Origin: Draconibacterium mangrovi | GTDB taxonomy: Bacteria; Bacteroidota; Bacteroidia; Bacteroidales; Prolixibacteraceae | Assembly: GCF_010586825.1 (NCBI RefSeq) | Contig: NZ_JAAAGB010000003.1 | Span: 372,001 to 436,000, forward strand | Reading direction: 5' to 3' | DNA length: 64,000 nucleotides | Part shown: positions 37,179 through 46,077 of the stretch, in pieces | Layout of the letters: each line of letters starts with the position of its first letter | How positions within the stretch are numbered: position 1 is the stretch's first letter | Position numbers and translations under genes: made by a program | The notes under the pieces: model-generated | The model's database searches: none | Seen by the model: the letters and a program-made list of their open reading frames with translations, nothing else | Told to the model about the DNA's origin: nothing

Positions 37179-37930
37179 TTAAAACTGAAAGATTTTCTGT
37201 TTAATAATTTCTAAGAAGGCATTTGTATTAGTAATCATTGCCGGATGGCCTCCCTGCTCAAATAAATACACTTCTAACATTTCATTCCTTTTGGTTAAAT
37301 CACCATAAATTTTATCCAGATGATCGCAATATTCATCTTTCCTACTTCCTGTTATTAAAGTTGGCACCCTGAGCTCTGAAATAGATTTATGAAAAAACGA
37401 TTTGCCTGTTTTATAAAATTCCATATTCACTTCAGTATCTGAATCAACAACTTTTTTCCAATCAGTGCCATGGCAGTACCACCATATCAGTTTTGCCAAT
37501 AATTTCTTTTATCCGTTTCCCTATCTTGCTCAATAGTTTTAACATACGATTTTAACGGGAATTCGCCTTCAAAACTATCGGCTATTATATACTTTGTACA
37601 TTCCTGATGTTCCAAACCTAAATTAAGAGATACTAATGCACCACCACTTGTTCCTACAACTGAAACCTTATCCAGCTTTAAGGTTTGAATAAGCGCATAA
37701 GTCACCTCTGAGTTATAATACCAAAAATCGGATTCAAACTTTTCCATTCTTTCCGACTTTCCGTGCCCTGGGAAATCGACAAGAATTACCTTAAAGTTTT
37801 TGGCATATTTTCTAGTTACAGTACTAAACATTTTTGATGACATGGTATTGCCATGTAACAACAGTAAGGGTTCTCCTTTTCCTATTATTTTATAGAATAC
37901 CTTCTGTTTCTGAAATACAAAATAAGCCAT
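37179..37930 (-). pseudogene. Alpha/beta-hydrolase, frameshifted
   Basis: One hydrolase split across two frames. The first frame (37930-37487) carries the oxyanion segment LLLHGNTMSSKMF, DFPGHGKSER and the nucleophile elbow GTSGGALV. The second (37499-37179) carries the acid (GSRKDEYCDHL) and the histidine (FEQGGHPAM). Reading GATAAAA with one additional A at 37507-37510 joins them as ...TDKKKLLAKLIWW..., so a 1-nt deletion in an A run is the likely lesion. All triad residues survive. It resembles small haloperoxidase-like or proline-iminopeptidase-like hydrolases; substrate unknown. Confidence 0.82.
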
Positions 37931-38051
37931 ACCTATTTAGTTTAATACGGAAATTTTACATGAAGAATAATTGTAATAGCACTGAGTAAAATCCGGTTGT
38001 TTGTTTATCAGATTTCACCGGCAAACTCTTGCAATAGCTTATAGACTAAAT

Positions 38052-39446
38052 TTAATCCATTATGCTTTTTATCCACGTTTTTATATCATCGAGTACCGTT
38101 GGAGATATTGTTTCCTCAATAGAGGAATATTCGCTGGGACTACCCGTGTTGCATTCCTGAAATAAATGGTTAAGATTTGGATATTCTATAATTTTCACCT
38201 CTTTGTTTCCACTATCCTGAAATGCTTTTTCTATCACGGGTAAGTTATCTTCGGAATCAACCTGTAAGTCCTTTGCACCATTTAAGATTAATGATGGACA
38301 TTGTACCTTTTCAAAATATTTTGCAGCATTATAATTTAAGGCATAAATCATCCAAATATTGGCATACTCCAATAAATAAGAGTTGACATATTCTTTTACG
38401 TCGGATTCCTTTTTTATAAGCTCCTTATTTTTTCTTGCTTCCTTTTTAAGGTATTTTGATAATTGTTTTTCGAGCACATCAACATCTTCAGCGGCGGCAA
38501 TCATATTCAGGGCTTTCTCTGTGATGCTTCTGTCCATTGCTATTTTTTCTTCCGATTCTCCTTCAGCTCTTGAAATTAATTCATTTTGCTTTAATATAAT
38601 TTCTTTAAGAGAAACTCCCGGAGCTGCCAATGTTACAATAAAACCGACATCACTGTTCTCTGAAGCTACCATTGGAGCTATCATTCCACCTTCGCTATGT
38701 CCAATAAGACCAATATTATCAATATCAATTTCGTTCCTGCTTTTTAAATATTCGATGGCCGCCTTTACATCACTGGCAAAATCGGCTGTTGTTGCGCATT
38801 CATGACAACCTGTTGATTCTCCGAAGCCCCTGTCATCGTAACGCAAGACAGCAATACCTTTTCGGGTTAAATAATCGGAAAGTACAAGAAAAGGCTTATG
38901 CCTGGCAAGCTCTTCATCGCGATTTTGAGGGCCGCTACCCGAAATTAAAATTACTACCGGATATTTGCCTTCCTTATCAGGTAAGCTCAATGTTCCAGCT
39001 AATGTGTCTCTGTCGCTATTATTGGCGAACTTAATGTCTTCAGTGTAATAGGGCAATGGAAGTACAGGTTCCTGAGCACGCTTAAAAACAGGTTTCTCAA
39101 TTTCATTCCTTGTAAATACTAAAGGAAATTCCATTCCAAATTGTTTAAAAGTACCTTTTATAGAGTCTTCGCTTAAAATTCCGCTATAACCAAATAAACC
39201 AAGAAATGCTTTAGTTGTATAGGTTGAATCTTTTAATTTGGTCCTTTTCATCTCAAAACCTTCTGATGTTTGGTCAATACTGTATAAAGTAGTTTTATAA
39301 CTTCTTTTTGTTTGCTCTACATCAAGCGTTATCCGAAGCGCTTCACCTTGAGGGGCAAGCAAACCATACCATTCCCCTGTAATATTTTGTCCGTTAAGCT
39401 GTAATGTAATTAGAAACATTAATAATAAAATGAAAACTGTTTTCAT
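38052..39446 (-). CDS. Secreted alpha/beta-hydrolase (S9/acyl-peptidase-like)
   Basis: A 464-residue exported serine hydrolase. A signal peptide (about 1-19, ending QLNG) precedes an N-terminal beta domain of about 100 residues (ITGEWYGLLAPQGEALRI) seen in many Bacteroidota relatives. The catalytic domain has LISGSGPQNRDEE, nucleophile elbow IGHSEGGM, an inserted helical cap (about 280-350), acid LNGAKDLQV and His in YPNLNHLFQE. Relatives are annotated as dipeptidyl aminopeptidase-like or cephalosporin-C deacetylase-like; actual substrates are unknown. One of six alpha/beta-hydrolases between 32.8 and 46.9 kb. Confidence 0.85.
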   Translation of the reverse strand: MKTVFILLLMFLITLQLNGQNITGEWYGLLAPQGEALRITLDVEQTKRSYKTTLYSIDQTSEGFEMKRTKLKDSTYTTKAFLGLFGYSGILSEDSIKGTFKQFGMEFPLVFTRNEIEKPVFKRAQEPVLPLPYYTEDIKFANNSDRDTLAGTLSLPDKEGKYPVVILISGSGPQNRDEELARHKPFLVLSDYLTRKGIAVLRYDDRGFGESTGCHECATTADFASDVKAAIEYLKSRNEIDIDNIGLIGHSEGGMIAPMVASENSDVGFIVTLAAPGVSLKEIILKQNELISRAEGESEEKIAMDRSITEKALNMIAAAEDVDVLEKQLSKYLKKEARKNKELIKKESDVKEYVNSYLLEYANIWMIYALNYNAAKYFEKVQCPSLILNGAKDLQVDSEDNLPVIEKAFQDSGNKEVKIIEYPNLNHLFQECNTGSPSEYSSIEETISPTVLDDIKTWIKSIMD

Positions 39447-39718
39447 GATTGAGGTCTTCTTGAAATATTTAATATTAAAAACTTTATGAATTCAAAAATG
39501 CAGTGTTAACTAATGGTTTATTGACTTACTATCCTATAAACTTTTTTACAATACCTGCCTAATTAAACCATTAAGGTCGGGAAAAAGGCTTGGTAAAAAA
39601 GGTTACTTTATCCCACCTTTTAAAACCGAATTCAGAGACGATGATTGCGAATATGATTGCACTTAACATCCTATAACAAACGTGATTAGGAGAATTATCC
39701 TTTTCATCCTTTCCCGTT

Positions 39719-40489
39719 TTATATCTTTTTCCCAATGTAAAACACATATCCATAATAGGCTTTGTACTTGTCGTACAACGCTGCTTCATACCGTTGATAT
39801 TCTATAAATTGTTCTGCTGATTTATTGCCTTTATACTTTTTAAGAAAAGAACTTTGCATTTCTTTCATGGCAGCATAATAATCTGTCCAACAACTATCGG
39901 GAACTATAAATGTGGCTATAGGAAGATACCCTGCCTTTTGCATTTGATTAATCTTGTTTGAAATAGTATCTATTTCGGGATATGCTTTTTGCCAAAATTC
40001 CTGAATTTCGGTAGGACGCTCATCAGTAAACCATGTGTTTTCTGTTATTGCAATATAGGCACCCTGTTTCAAAAACTTCCGCCATTCGGTTAATCCGCGC
40101 TCAAATCCAATATTATAAATAGAACCTTCCGACCAAATCAAGTCTAATTCTTCTTCCTGAAATGGAAGATCTTCCATATTGCCAACAACGCCTTTTACCC
40201 TGTTGTGGATAGATAATGTTTGTGCATTTTGCTTGAATTGATCTATAAAACCCGAATGCAAATCGATTCCGATAATTTCACCAATAATATCTTCAGCTAA
40301 AACCATTGTTTGGCCACCTGTACCACAACCAACATCTGCCACTTTTGAATTCTCATTAAGGCTATCGATAAAGCTCAGTGCTTTACGCGTTATTTTAGGG
40401 TTTCCCGGTCCTTGCCTTTTTGTATTAAGAAAATATTCGTGAATTACATTCAAATCGAATTCGTGAATTGAAGTGTTTTCATTACTCAT
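39719..40489 (-). CDS. Class I SAM-dependent methyltransferase
   Basis: A 256-residue methyltransferase. The SAM-binding motif I is [17 protein letters not shown], followed by an acidic residue at the end of the second strand ([11 protein letters not shown]) and the motif IV-like [15 protein letters not shown]. It resembles the UbiE/Methyltransf_11 group of small-molecule enzymes. The C-terminal part ([20 protein letters not shown]) is shared by a set of Bacteroidota proteins of unknown substrate. It starts 35 nt after the stop of the hydrolase at 40525, on the same strand, so the two may be co-transcribed. Confidence 0.85.
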   Translation of the reverse strand: MSNENTSIHEFDLNVIHEYFLNTKRQGPGNPKITRKALSFIDSLNENSKVADVGCGTGGQTMVLAEDIIGEIIGIDLHSGFIDQFKQNAQTLSIHNRVKGVVGNMEDLPFQEEELDLIWSEGSIYNIGFERGLTEWRKFLKQGAYIAITENTWFTDERPTEIQEFWQKAYPEIDTISNKINQMQKAGYLPIATFIVPDSCWTDYYAAMKEMQSSFLKKYKGNKSAEQFIEYQRYEAALYDKYKAYYGYVFYIGKKI

Positions 40490-40524
40490 GATTACCTGGT
40501 ATTATTAATTTGTGATTTGTATTT

Positions 40525-41406
40525 TTAATAGTTAAGTGTCTCAATAGCCTGTTTTAAAGCCTGGTTAAATTCATCTGGTCGATTCAGCATAAGAAAATGG
40601 TCTGCATTTTCTATTTCAATAACCTCGTAAGATTTCATGTGTCTTCGGTTCGCCTCGTAATCGACTGGCCATAAATCTCCTTTTACTACAATAACAGGCA
40701 AATGGATATCTTCGAATATTTCGGCAGCCTCACCGGTAACACTTTGCATCAATACTTCTTCCATGGAGCTAAGTGCTATTCTTTGAGGTGCTGCTGACAT
40801 ATCTGCAATAATCCAATTATTTAGCAGGGTGTCTTTAGCAGGGAGAAGCATTTGTTGAACAAATTGTCTCGTTCCGGATTGAAAGTTTTCATGAAATGGA
40901 GCCATCATACCATTCAATTCTTCGCTACTTAATGGATATTCAATGTTTTCCCAGGTATCTATCCCAATAAGCCCTTTTACCCTGTGTGGCATTAACCGTG
41001 CTGCATCTGCAATAACAGGCCCTCCCGATGAGTGGCCGATAAGTATTACATTTTCGCTTTTGGTTGCTTCAACCACCGCTTGCACATCTTCTCCAAATGC
41101 CTTCATGGTATATTTTTCACGGGTCATTCCCGAGTGGCCATGTCCCGCAAGGTCTATCAAAATAATTCGATTGTTTCGGGAAAACTCAGCTACTTGTTTC
41201 TGCCAGTATCTTGCATCGCAACTCCAACCATGTACAAATACAAGTGTCGGTTCACCTGTACCGTAAACTTCATACGATATTTGTGTACCATCTTTCGATG
41301 CGACCATTTTGGGATAATTCGATTGGGCTATTAGCGTATTTGCAAGGAATATTAACCCTATAACAATTAACCCCCATCCTAAATATTTTTTTAATTTTTG
41401 CTTCAT
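40525..41406 (-). CDS. Membrane-anchored or exported alpha/beta-hydrolase
   Basis: A 293-residue hydrolase with an N-terminal hydrophobic helix (YLGWGLIVIGLIFLANTLIA, about residues 8-27) acting as signal or anchor. The catalytic triad is visible as FVHGWSCDARYW (oxyanion), IGHSSGGPV (Ser), VVKGDLWPVD (Asp) and ENADHFLMLN (His). It resembles haloalkane dehalogenase/epoxide hydrolase-like enzymes with a short cap. It lies upstream of the methyltransferase on the same strand and 24 nt downstream of the LRR gene, so a multi-gene transcript from the Crp pair is possible. Confidence 0.83.
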   Translation of the reverse strand: MKQKLKKYLGWGLIVIGLIFLANTLIAQSNYPKMVASKDGTQISYEVYGTGEPTLVFVHGWSCDARYWQKQVAEFSRNNRIILIDLAGHGHSGMTREKYTMKAFGEDVQAVVEATKSENVILIGHSSGGPVIADAARLMPHRVKGLIGIDTWENIEYPLSSEELNGMMAPFHENFQSGTRQFVQQMLLPAKDTLLNNWIIADMSAAPQRIALSSMEEVLMQSVTGEAAEIFEDIHLPVIVVKGDLWPVDYEANRRHMKSYEVIEIENADHFLMLNRPDEFNQALKQAIETLNY

Positions 41407-41429
41407 ATTATACTATTTTATTATTTATA

Positions 41430-42314
41430 TCAATTAACGACAACACAACCTTTCTTCTCCAGATTTGTCAGCTGATTCTTGGGGATCCGATTTCCAACCA
41501 AATTCACATATTCAAGATTTTCCAAATCGAAAAGTGGACTGATGTCATCGATTCCATTCCCCGACAGATCAACTATCCGGAGTTTTGAAAGATTACTCAG
41601 CGCATCGATGTATCCAATTTGATTATTGGCGAGATATAGTTCCTCCAAGTCGTGCAAATCCCATAAATTACTGATGTCGGTCAACTCATTGTTGGAAACA
41701 TCCAGAATTTTGACATGGGTACAATATTCTACGCCATCAAGCGATTCAAGACCCGATTCGGCCAGTTCAAACTCCTCAAAATCTTCTAGATAATAGGTCG
41801 GAAGTTCGATGTTTGTTCTTCCGTATTCCCTGATTTTTATTAGGTTGAAAAATGAACGCTCGATCTCAACTTCATCCTGATTATCGAAGTAGGCGTCTTC
41901 ATCAACTTCCGAGTCTGTGTAGTACCCATCATCGATTTCGGTGTCCCAAACATATTCGGGTCGGTAATCAATACTTTCGTCAACAACCTTAACTACCAGG
42001 TTTTCGATGTCCTGAACAAGGTGGATGTGGGCAAATTTTTGCAGGCGTTCCAGGTTGTTTTGCTCGTACAATTGCTGAATCTCTTCGCGAATTGCATGCC
42101 CTTTATCGGGATGATAAAGCACCACAAGTTTCGAGAAACATTTGGCATCCTTTTCTTCGTTTATGTCAACGTACTTCGAAATCTTATTTGCGATGGCCCG
42201 AATGGTTGCATAATTCTTTTTTTTATACAGAAGAATCAGTTTCCCGGTGATCCTGTTCAGGTTTTCCTGAGAATAGGCCTCAGTTAATTCCGTATATAGT
42301 TCTCTGCTTGTCAT
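41430..42314 (-). CDS. Leucine-rich repeat protein
   Basis: A 294-residue soluble protein. The N-terminal half is helical and acidic, with tyrosine-rich segments (DTEIDDGYYTDSEVDEDAYF). The C-terminal half has about five 22-residue leucine-rich repeats of the SDS22/internalin type: VKILDVSNNELTDISNL, LEELYLANNQIGYIDAL, LRIVDLSGNGIDDISPL, LEYVNLVGNRI. There is no signal peptide, so it acts in the cytoplasm, probably by protein-protein contact. Its start overlaps the upstream GNAT stop by 4 nt (ATGA), indicating translational coupling. Its partner is unknown. Confidence 0.8.
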   Translation of the reverse strand: MTSRELYTELTEAYSQENLNRITGKLILLYKKKNYATIRAIANKISKYVDINEEKDAKCFSKLVVLYHPDKGHAIREEIQQLYEQNNLERLQKFAHIHLVQDIENLVVKVVDESIDYRPEYVWDTEIDDGYYTDSEVDEDAYFDNQDEVEIERSFFNLIKIREYGRTNIELPTYYLEDFEEFELAESGLESLDGVEYCTHVKILDVSNNELTDISNLWDLHDLEELYLANNQIGYIDALSNLSKLRIVDLSGNGIDDISPLFDLENLEYVNLVGNRIPKNQLTNLEKKGCVVVN

Positions 42315-42868
42315 TCTTTCCAGTGTTCGGGTTTGTTCAGTTCATTAGCGCATACAACCGTTCCCTTTTTTACTGTAAAATCTTCCGGATCTAGTGACTG
42401 CACCATCCAGGCGTTGGCAAATTCTTCCGGAATTGGGTAAGGAGCCTGGTAGCCCAGTTTCCCGGCATCTGGAATAAAACCATGTCTGCAGTAATATCCT
42501 ATATGACCGAGTACAAAGACCAAAGCCGATCCTGCTTGCTTGAGTTTTTCCAGCCCTGCTTTTATCAGCATTCCACCAATTCCCTGTTTCTGGTATTCAG
42601 GAATAACAGCCAGCGGCGCCAGGATGTGAATTAAGGGTTGATCTTCCGACATTTCATTCATATAAACTCTTGTAAAAAGAATGTGCCCAACGGCTTTTTC
42701 GTTATGGAACGCCAAAAGAGATAATAGCGGCCTGGCTGTTGGATCGTTTAAAAGTGCTTCGGTTAATCGGGCTTCTTTTTCGTAACCAAAAGCGAGTTTC
42801 TCTACTTCGTAAATGGTGTGTAGATCTTTGTTTCCTGTTTCTTTGATAGTAATGTTTTCAGTTGTCAT
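42311..42868 (-). CDS. GNAT N-acetyltransferase
   Basis: A 185-residue acyltransferase of the YhbS-like GNAT group. Motif A, containing the acetyl-CoA pyrophosphate loop, reads PEYQKQGIGGMLIKAGLEK; it is preceded by LAPLAVIP and followed by ALVFVLGHIGYYCRHGF, the pattern typical of 'predicted N-acetyltransferase YhbS'. Substrate unknown. It is translationally coupled (4-nt overlap) to the LRR gene downstream, an unusual pairing, and lies 80 nt downstream of the HSL-type esterase gene. Confidence 0.85.
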   Translation of the reverse strand: MTTENITIKETGNKDLHTIYEVEKLAFGYEKEARLTEALLNDPTARPLLSLLAFHNEKAVGHILFTRVYMNEMSEDQPLIHILAPLAVIPEYQKQGIGGMLIKAGLEKLKQAGSALVFVLGHIGYYCRHGFIPDAGKLGYQAPYPIPEEFANAWMVQSLDPEDFTVKKGTVVCANELNKPEHWKE

Positions 42869-42948
42869 TGAGGCATTATTTGCTTTTATCTTAATTGATG
42901 CAAAGGACAGAAAAGCCTTCTGGAATATTTTTGACTTAAATCAAAAAA

Positions 42949-43875
42949 TCACAGTTCGAGGTGAAGTTTGATAAATGCAGTAACTTCAGTCATAGCTTCC
43001 GTGGCCTCCGGGAAAAGCGGAGCCAGTAGCGGATAACAATGGATCATATTTTCGCCTTCGCGGAATGTTACATCAACCCCGGTCCGTTTGGCTTTTTCGT
43101 AAAAAGCATGAGCTTCGTCAAACAGTTCGTCGGCATTTCCTGCATTGATAAAAAGTGGTGGCAATCCTTTCAAATCTCCAAATAAAGGCGAAATGTAAGG
43201 ATCAGTGACATTGCTTCCAGCAACATATAAACCACTGAAGACTGTCCAACTATTCAGCGGCGCCAGTGACACTTTGTTTTTTGTACTATACGATTCCCCT
43301 GAACAACTCAGGTCGGTCCAGGGCGAGATTACTACCGCTGCTTTTGGCAACGGGATATTGCGGTCGCGAATCGCCAGAAGACTTGCCAGACAAAGTCCGC
43401 CACCGGCCGATTCTCCCATCATGATGATGTTTTCGGGGGAATATCCTTTTTTCAATATTTCCTGATATGTCGTTATCGTGTCATTCAATGCAGCAGGGAA
43501 AGGATTTTCAGGAGCTAATCCATATTCGAAGAGCAAACATTTTAATCGTGTAGCTTTGGACACTTTCGAAACAATGCTTCGGTGATCTTTGCACGAGCCC
43601 GAAACATAACCACCGCCATGCACATAAAAAAGCAGTTTATCGGGCATTGCATTTTCCGGTATCAACCATTCCGAAATGATCATATTAATTATCCCGGGCT
43701 TTACTTCAATGCCATCCGGAATTTTGCCAAAACGCTCTGCACCTTTTTCACATTCAGCACGAAAAGCCAGTACTGCTTCCACCGAATTTCCCATCTTGGG
43801 CTTTTTCCTCCGGCCCTTAAACCAGTGGCGCTTTAGCATGATAGCAATCAGGATTTTACTTTTTAAACTTGCCAT
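42949..43875 (-). CDS. HSL-type alpha/beta-hydrolase (lipase/esterase)
   Basis: A 308-residue esterase of the hormone-sensitive lipase family (type IV). The diagnostic oxyanion motif YVHGGGYVSGS, nucleophile GESAGGGL, acid NADELFDEA and His MIHCYPLL are all present. Family members hydrolyse short-chain acyl esters. There is no signal peptide. It lies 60 nt downstream of the second of two tandem Crp/Fnr genes on the same strand, so it is a plausible target of that pair. Confidence 0.88.
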   Translation of the reverse strand: MASLKSKILIAIMLKRHWFKGRRKKPKMGNSVEAVLAFRAECEKGAERFGKIPDGIEVKPGIINMIISEWLIPENAMPDKLLFYVHGGGYVSGSCKDHRSIVSKVSKATRLKCLLFEYGLAPENPFPAALNDTITTYQEILKKGYSPENIIMMGESAGGGLCLASLLAIRDRNIPLPKAAVVISPWTDLSCSGESYSTKNKVSLAPLNSWTVFSGLYVAGSNVTDPYISPLFGDLKGLPPLFINAGNADELFDEAHAFYEKAKRTGVDVTFREGENMIHCYPLLAPLFPEATEAMTEVTAFIKLHLEL

Positions 43876-43935
43876 TTTGATTTTCTTTTCGGCTACAAAG
43901 TTCCCGCTTTGTTTGCAAAAGCAAATTCACCTATG

Positions 43936-44526
43936 TTAACTTCTGCTATTATGCAACTTATTTCTAATTCGGCTTAAAGATTGAGATGCTACTCCTAAAA
44001 ATGATGCAAGATGTTTTAATGGAATTTTTTGCATCAGTTGCGCCGGATATCGATTAAGTAAAAACTCGTAATTTTGCTCGGCTGTGTATATTTTAGATTC
44101 CAGCATACGTTTTTCAGTAAACTCCTGAATCTCATTAATGAGCTTATGCATAAAACGATTCCACGTCTCTATTTCCTCCAATTTTCTGTATTGCCCGTAA
44201 GTGATTTCCCAAACCACTGTATTCTCAAGCGCCTGAATACTTTCTTCCGATGGAACCTGGTTTCTGAAACTGATCTTCGAGGTAAAACAATACGGAGGAA
44301 TGGCAAATGATTTGGTTATATCATTGCCATCAATATTATAGAAAACGCGGATTATGCCTTCTTCAAAAAAATAGAAATGGCGGCAAATCTTTCCTTGTTC
44401 AACTATCAAATCGTCTTTCTTAAATAACTTCAACCTAAAGTCGCAACAAATTGTTTCCCACTCCGCTTGTGTTAACGTTACGTAGCGCTCAATAAAGCTC
44501 CTGAAATTCTCGATCGAAACAGTCAT
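43936..44526 (-). CDS. Crp/Fnr family transcriptional regulator
   Basis: A 196-residue regulator with a cNMP-type beta-barrel (LKLFKKDDLIVEQGKICRHFY, FEEGIIRVFYNIDGNDI) and a C-terminal recognition helix-turn-helix (IPLKHLASFLGVASQSLSRIRNK). An upstream in-frame TTG at 44553 would add nine residues, but ATG 44526 fits the family length and is preferred. It follows another Crp/Fnr gene with 23 nt between them, and precedes an HSL-type esterase. The effector is unknown. Confidence 0.87.
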   Translation of the reverse strand: MTVSIENFRSFIERYVTLTQAEWETICCDFRLKLFKKDDLIVEQGKICRHFYFFEEGIIRVFYNIDGNDITKSFAIPPYCFTSKISFRNQVPSEESIQALENTVVWEITYGQYRKLEEIETWNRFMHKLINEIQEFTEKRMLESKIYTAEQNYEFLLNRYPAQLMQKIPLKHLASFLGVASQSLSRIRNKLHNSRS

Positions 44527-44549
44527 AGTCAAAAATACTGAATTTATGT

Positions 44550-45116
44550 TCAACCTCTGCGTATCCGGCTTAAAGTTTCCTGCGATATTCCCAGCATTGA
44601 AGCAATATGCCCCAACTTGGCACGTTTGATTATTTCGGGAGCTTGTTCTAGTAAGTATTCGAATTTTCCTCTTGCATCTTTTGTTTGAAGATTACGCAGA
44701 TGCTGGTCAATGTCGAGAAACACATTTTCAATCATCAAAATACAGAATAACCACATTTCAGGATTTTGTCCGAGACTTAGATATTCAGATCGAGAAATGC
44801 TTACTACTTCAGTATCCTCGCAAGCTTGAATATAAACTCCAGAAGTCATACGGCGCGAGAAACTTTGAAATTCTGTGAAAATCTCATTTTCTGAGTACAA
44901 CCACAAGGTAATTTCCTTGCCTTCATGTATATAATAGCGCCGAACCATACCCGATTTTAAATACCATATTTTATGACAGCGCTGTCCGAAATCAAGCAGG
45001 TATTGATTTTTTGTATAGATTTCAGGTGAGGCAATTCCGTTTAATCGCTCTATGATTTTGTAATTCTGTTTTTTGGTAGAATCTATTTTGCTAATCAGTT
45101 GATACATTTTCAACAA
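44550..45116 (-). CDS. Crp/Fnr family transcriptional regulator (paralogue of 46989 gene)
   Basis: A 188-residue regulator with the usual sensor barrel (CHKIWYLKSGMVRRYYIHEGKE, WLYSENEIFTEFQSFSRR) and helix-turn-helix (LGHIASMLGISQETLSRIRR). It is clearly paralogous to the regulator at 46989-47546: both share KIW.LK.GMVR..Y, QACEDTE/QTCEDSE, DARGKFEYL/DAKGKYEYL and KRAKLGHIAS. The recognition helices ISQETLSRIR and VSRETVSRIR are nearly the same, so the two may bind similar operators. It is first of two tandem Crp genes and has an unusually structured 390-base upstream region (45117-45508). Confidence 0.88.
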   Translation of the reverse strand: MLKMYQLISKIDSTKKQNYKIIERLNGIASPEIYTKNQYLLDFGQRCHKIWYLKSGMVRRYYIHEGKEITLWLYSENEIFTEFQSFSRRMTSGVYIQACEDTEVVSISRSEYLSLGQNPEMWLFCILMIENVFLDIDQHLRNLQTKDARGKFEYLLEQAPEIIKRAKLGHIASMLGISQETLSRIRRG

Positions 45117-45508
45117 TTTAAAACCACATCATCGTTTAATGCAGTTGTTTTGATGGAAAACACAAAGGCGTTTCATCAAAGGTTATTATCAAAAAAATGG
45201 AAATAATCACTGAGATATTAAAGTGTACACCATAATAGGATCTTGCTTTAACATCAAACAGAATAGAATGACAGGTATGAATAATCCGCAGCGGGTATAT
45301 TCTTGGTTACCTGTCTGTTATACCGACATCAATTGTCGGGTAGATGTAGAATTAAATTGTATATTCATGCACTGCAAAAATACAACATTTTGTTGACTTG
45401 CAATGTTAATTGAAAGCTAATTGTGTGTAAATTCTGCACATATGTCTTAATGCTTAAGACACTATGTTTCAGTTTTATCAAATACTTCTATCCCGATTTC
45501 GTATAAAT
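45117..45508. other. Structured 392-base region upstream of tandem Crp genes
   Basis: No gene found. Two inverted repeats are present: GACAGGTA (45270-45277) with TACCTGTC (45308-45315), enclosing a smaller CCGC/GCGG pair, and CCGACA (45323-45328) with TGTCGG (45334-45339). A minus-strand TATTTTTG at 45375-45382, with TTG at 45401-45403 (18 nt apart), would start a transcript about 255 nt before the Crp gene. The hairpins would then lie in its 5' leader. Confidence 0.5.
45375..45403 (-). promoter_or_regulatory. Possible promoter for the tandem Crp genes
   Basis: On the minus strand TTG (45403-45401) and TATTTTTG (45382-45375) are spaced 18 nt, one short of the usual range. Confidence 0.45.
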
Positions 45509-45826
45509 TTAACGCGAATATGCCTGAATTTCATCAATTAAACCTTGTTCGAAGGCATCTTTTACCGGCTTCCAAATTCCAAGTCGATTCAAATACAAGC
45601 TTGCATAATTTCGTTGTATTAAGGTTCCGTTGAACAAATAATACCGTATGCGCTCAAATCCTTTAGAGTCGGGTTCCACCAAACTTAATGCAAAATCAAC
45701 ATACCGTGTCATTGCAAGACTTGATTCAGTAGTTAATTGACTCATAATATAGTCAACATCCTCTATTTGTCCTGACTGTGCTTTATTAATAAGCGCTTGT
45801 AATTCTCCCGAAAATTTAAATTTCAT
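45509..45826 (-). CDS. Small protein of unknown function
   Basis: A 105-residue soluble, predicted mainly alpha-helical protein. It begins MKFKFSGELQALINKAQSG and ends GLIDEIQAYSR, with a distinctive IRYYLFNGTLIQRNYASLYLNRLG segment quoted here only by its parts (YYLFNGT, QRNYASLYLNR). No motif or signal peptide is recognised, though the text style suggests a conserved Bacteroidota family. It follows, 6 nt away, the broken small gene at 45833-46068, and both follow an alpha/beta-hydrolase; together they look like one transcript. Confidence 0.55.
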   Translation of the reverse strand: MKFKFSGELQALINKAQSGQIEDVDYIMSQLTTESSLAMTRYVDFALSLVEPDSKGFERIRYYLFNGTLIQRNYASLYLNRLGIWKPVKDAFEQGLIDEIQAYSR

Positions 45827-45832
45827 TAAAAG

Positions 45833-46068
45833 CTATTTAAGTTGAATAAAGGTATTGTTGGCATTTTCGATTCCTTTTCGAATCCTGCGCATTAGAGTAA
45901 TTGCTTTATATTCTTTTTCCAAATAAGTGGATTTGAGTTCGTCGTCCATGCTGTTTATTTCCAACTGGAAAGGTGTTTTTCAGTTTCGAGATGATAGTAA
46001 ACTTTACCTGCACAGACAAAAGAAAGTCTTGCAGTGGTTCCCATTACAATTGTCTTAAGGTTTTCCAT
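45833..46068 (-). pseudogene. Small (about 77-residue) protein gene split by a frameshift
   Basis: Two short minus-strand frames. The first (46068-45955) encodes 37 residues starting MENLKTIVMGTTARLSF and reading through CAGKVYYHLETEK. The second (45949-45833) encodes 38 residues, MDDELKSTYLEKEYKAITL and on to a stop. In a different frame the first continues as PFQLEINSMDDELK, running straight into the second. One A missing from the A run (T5 at 45976-45980 on the plus strand) therefore explains the split. The joined product would have a beta-rich N-half and a helical C-half. Function unknown; the family is not identified. Confidence 0.6.
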
Positions 46069-46077
46069 ATCATGTAT

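Noticed and set aside
39571-39789. Small minus-strand frame of 72 codons downstream of the methyltransferase
   Set aside because: It overlaps the methyltransferase gene in another frame, has no start context and no protein-like composition.
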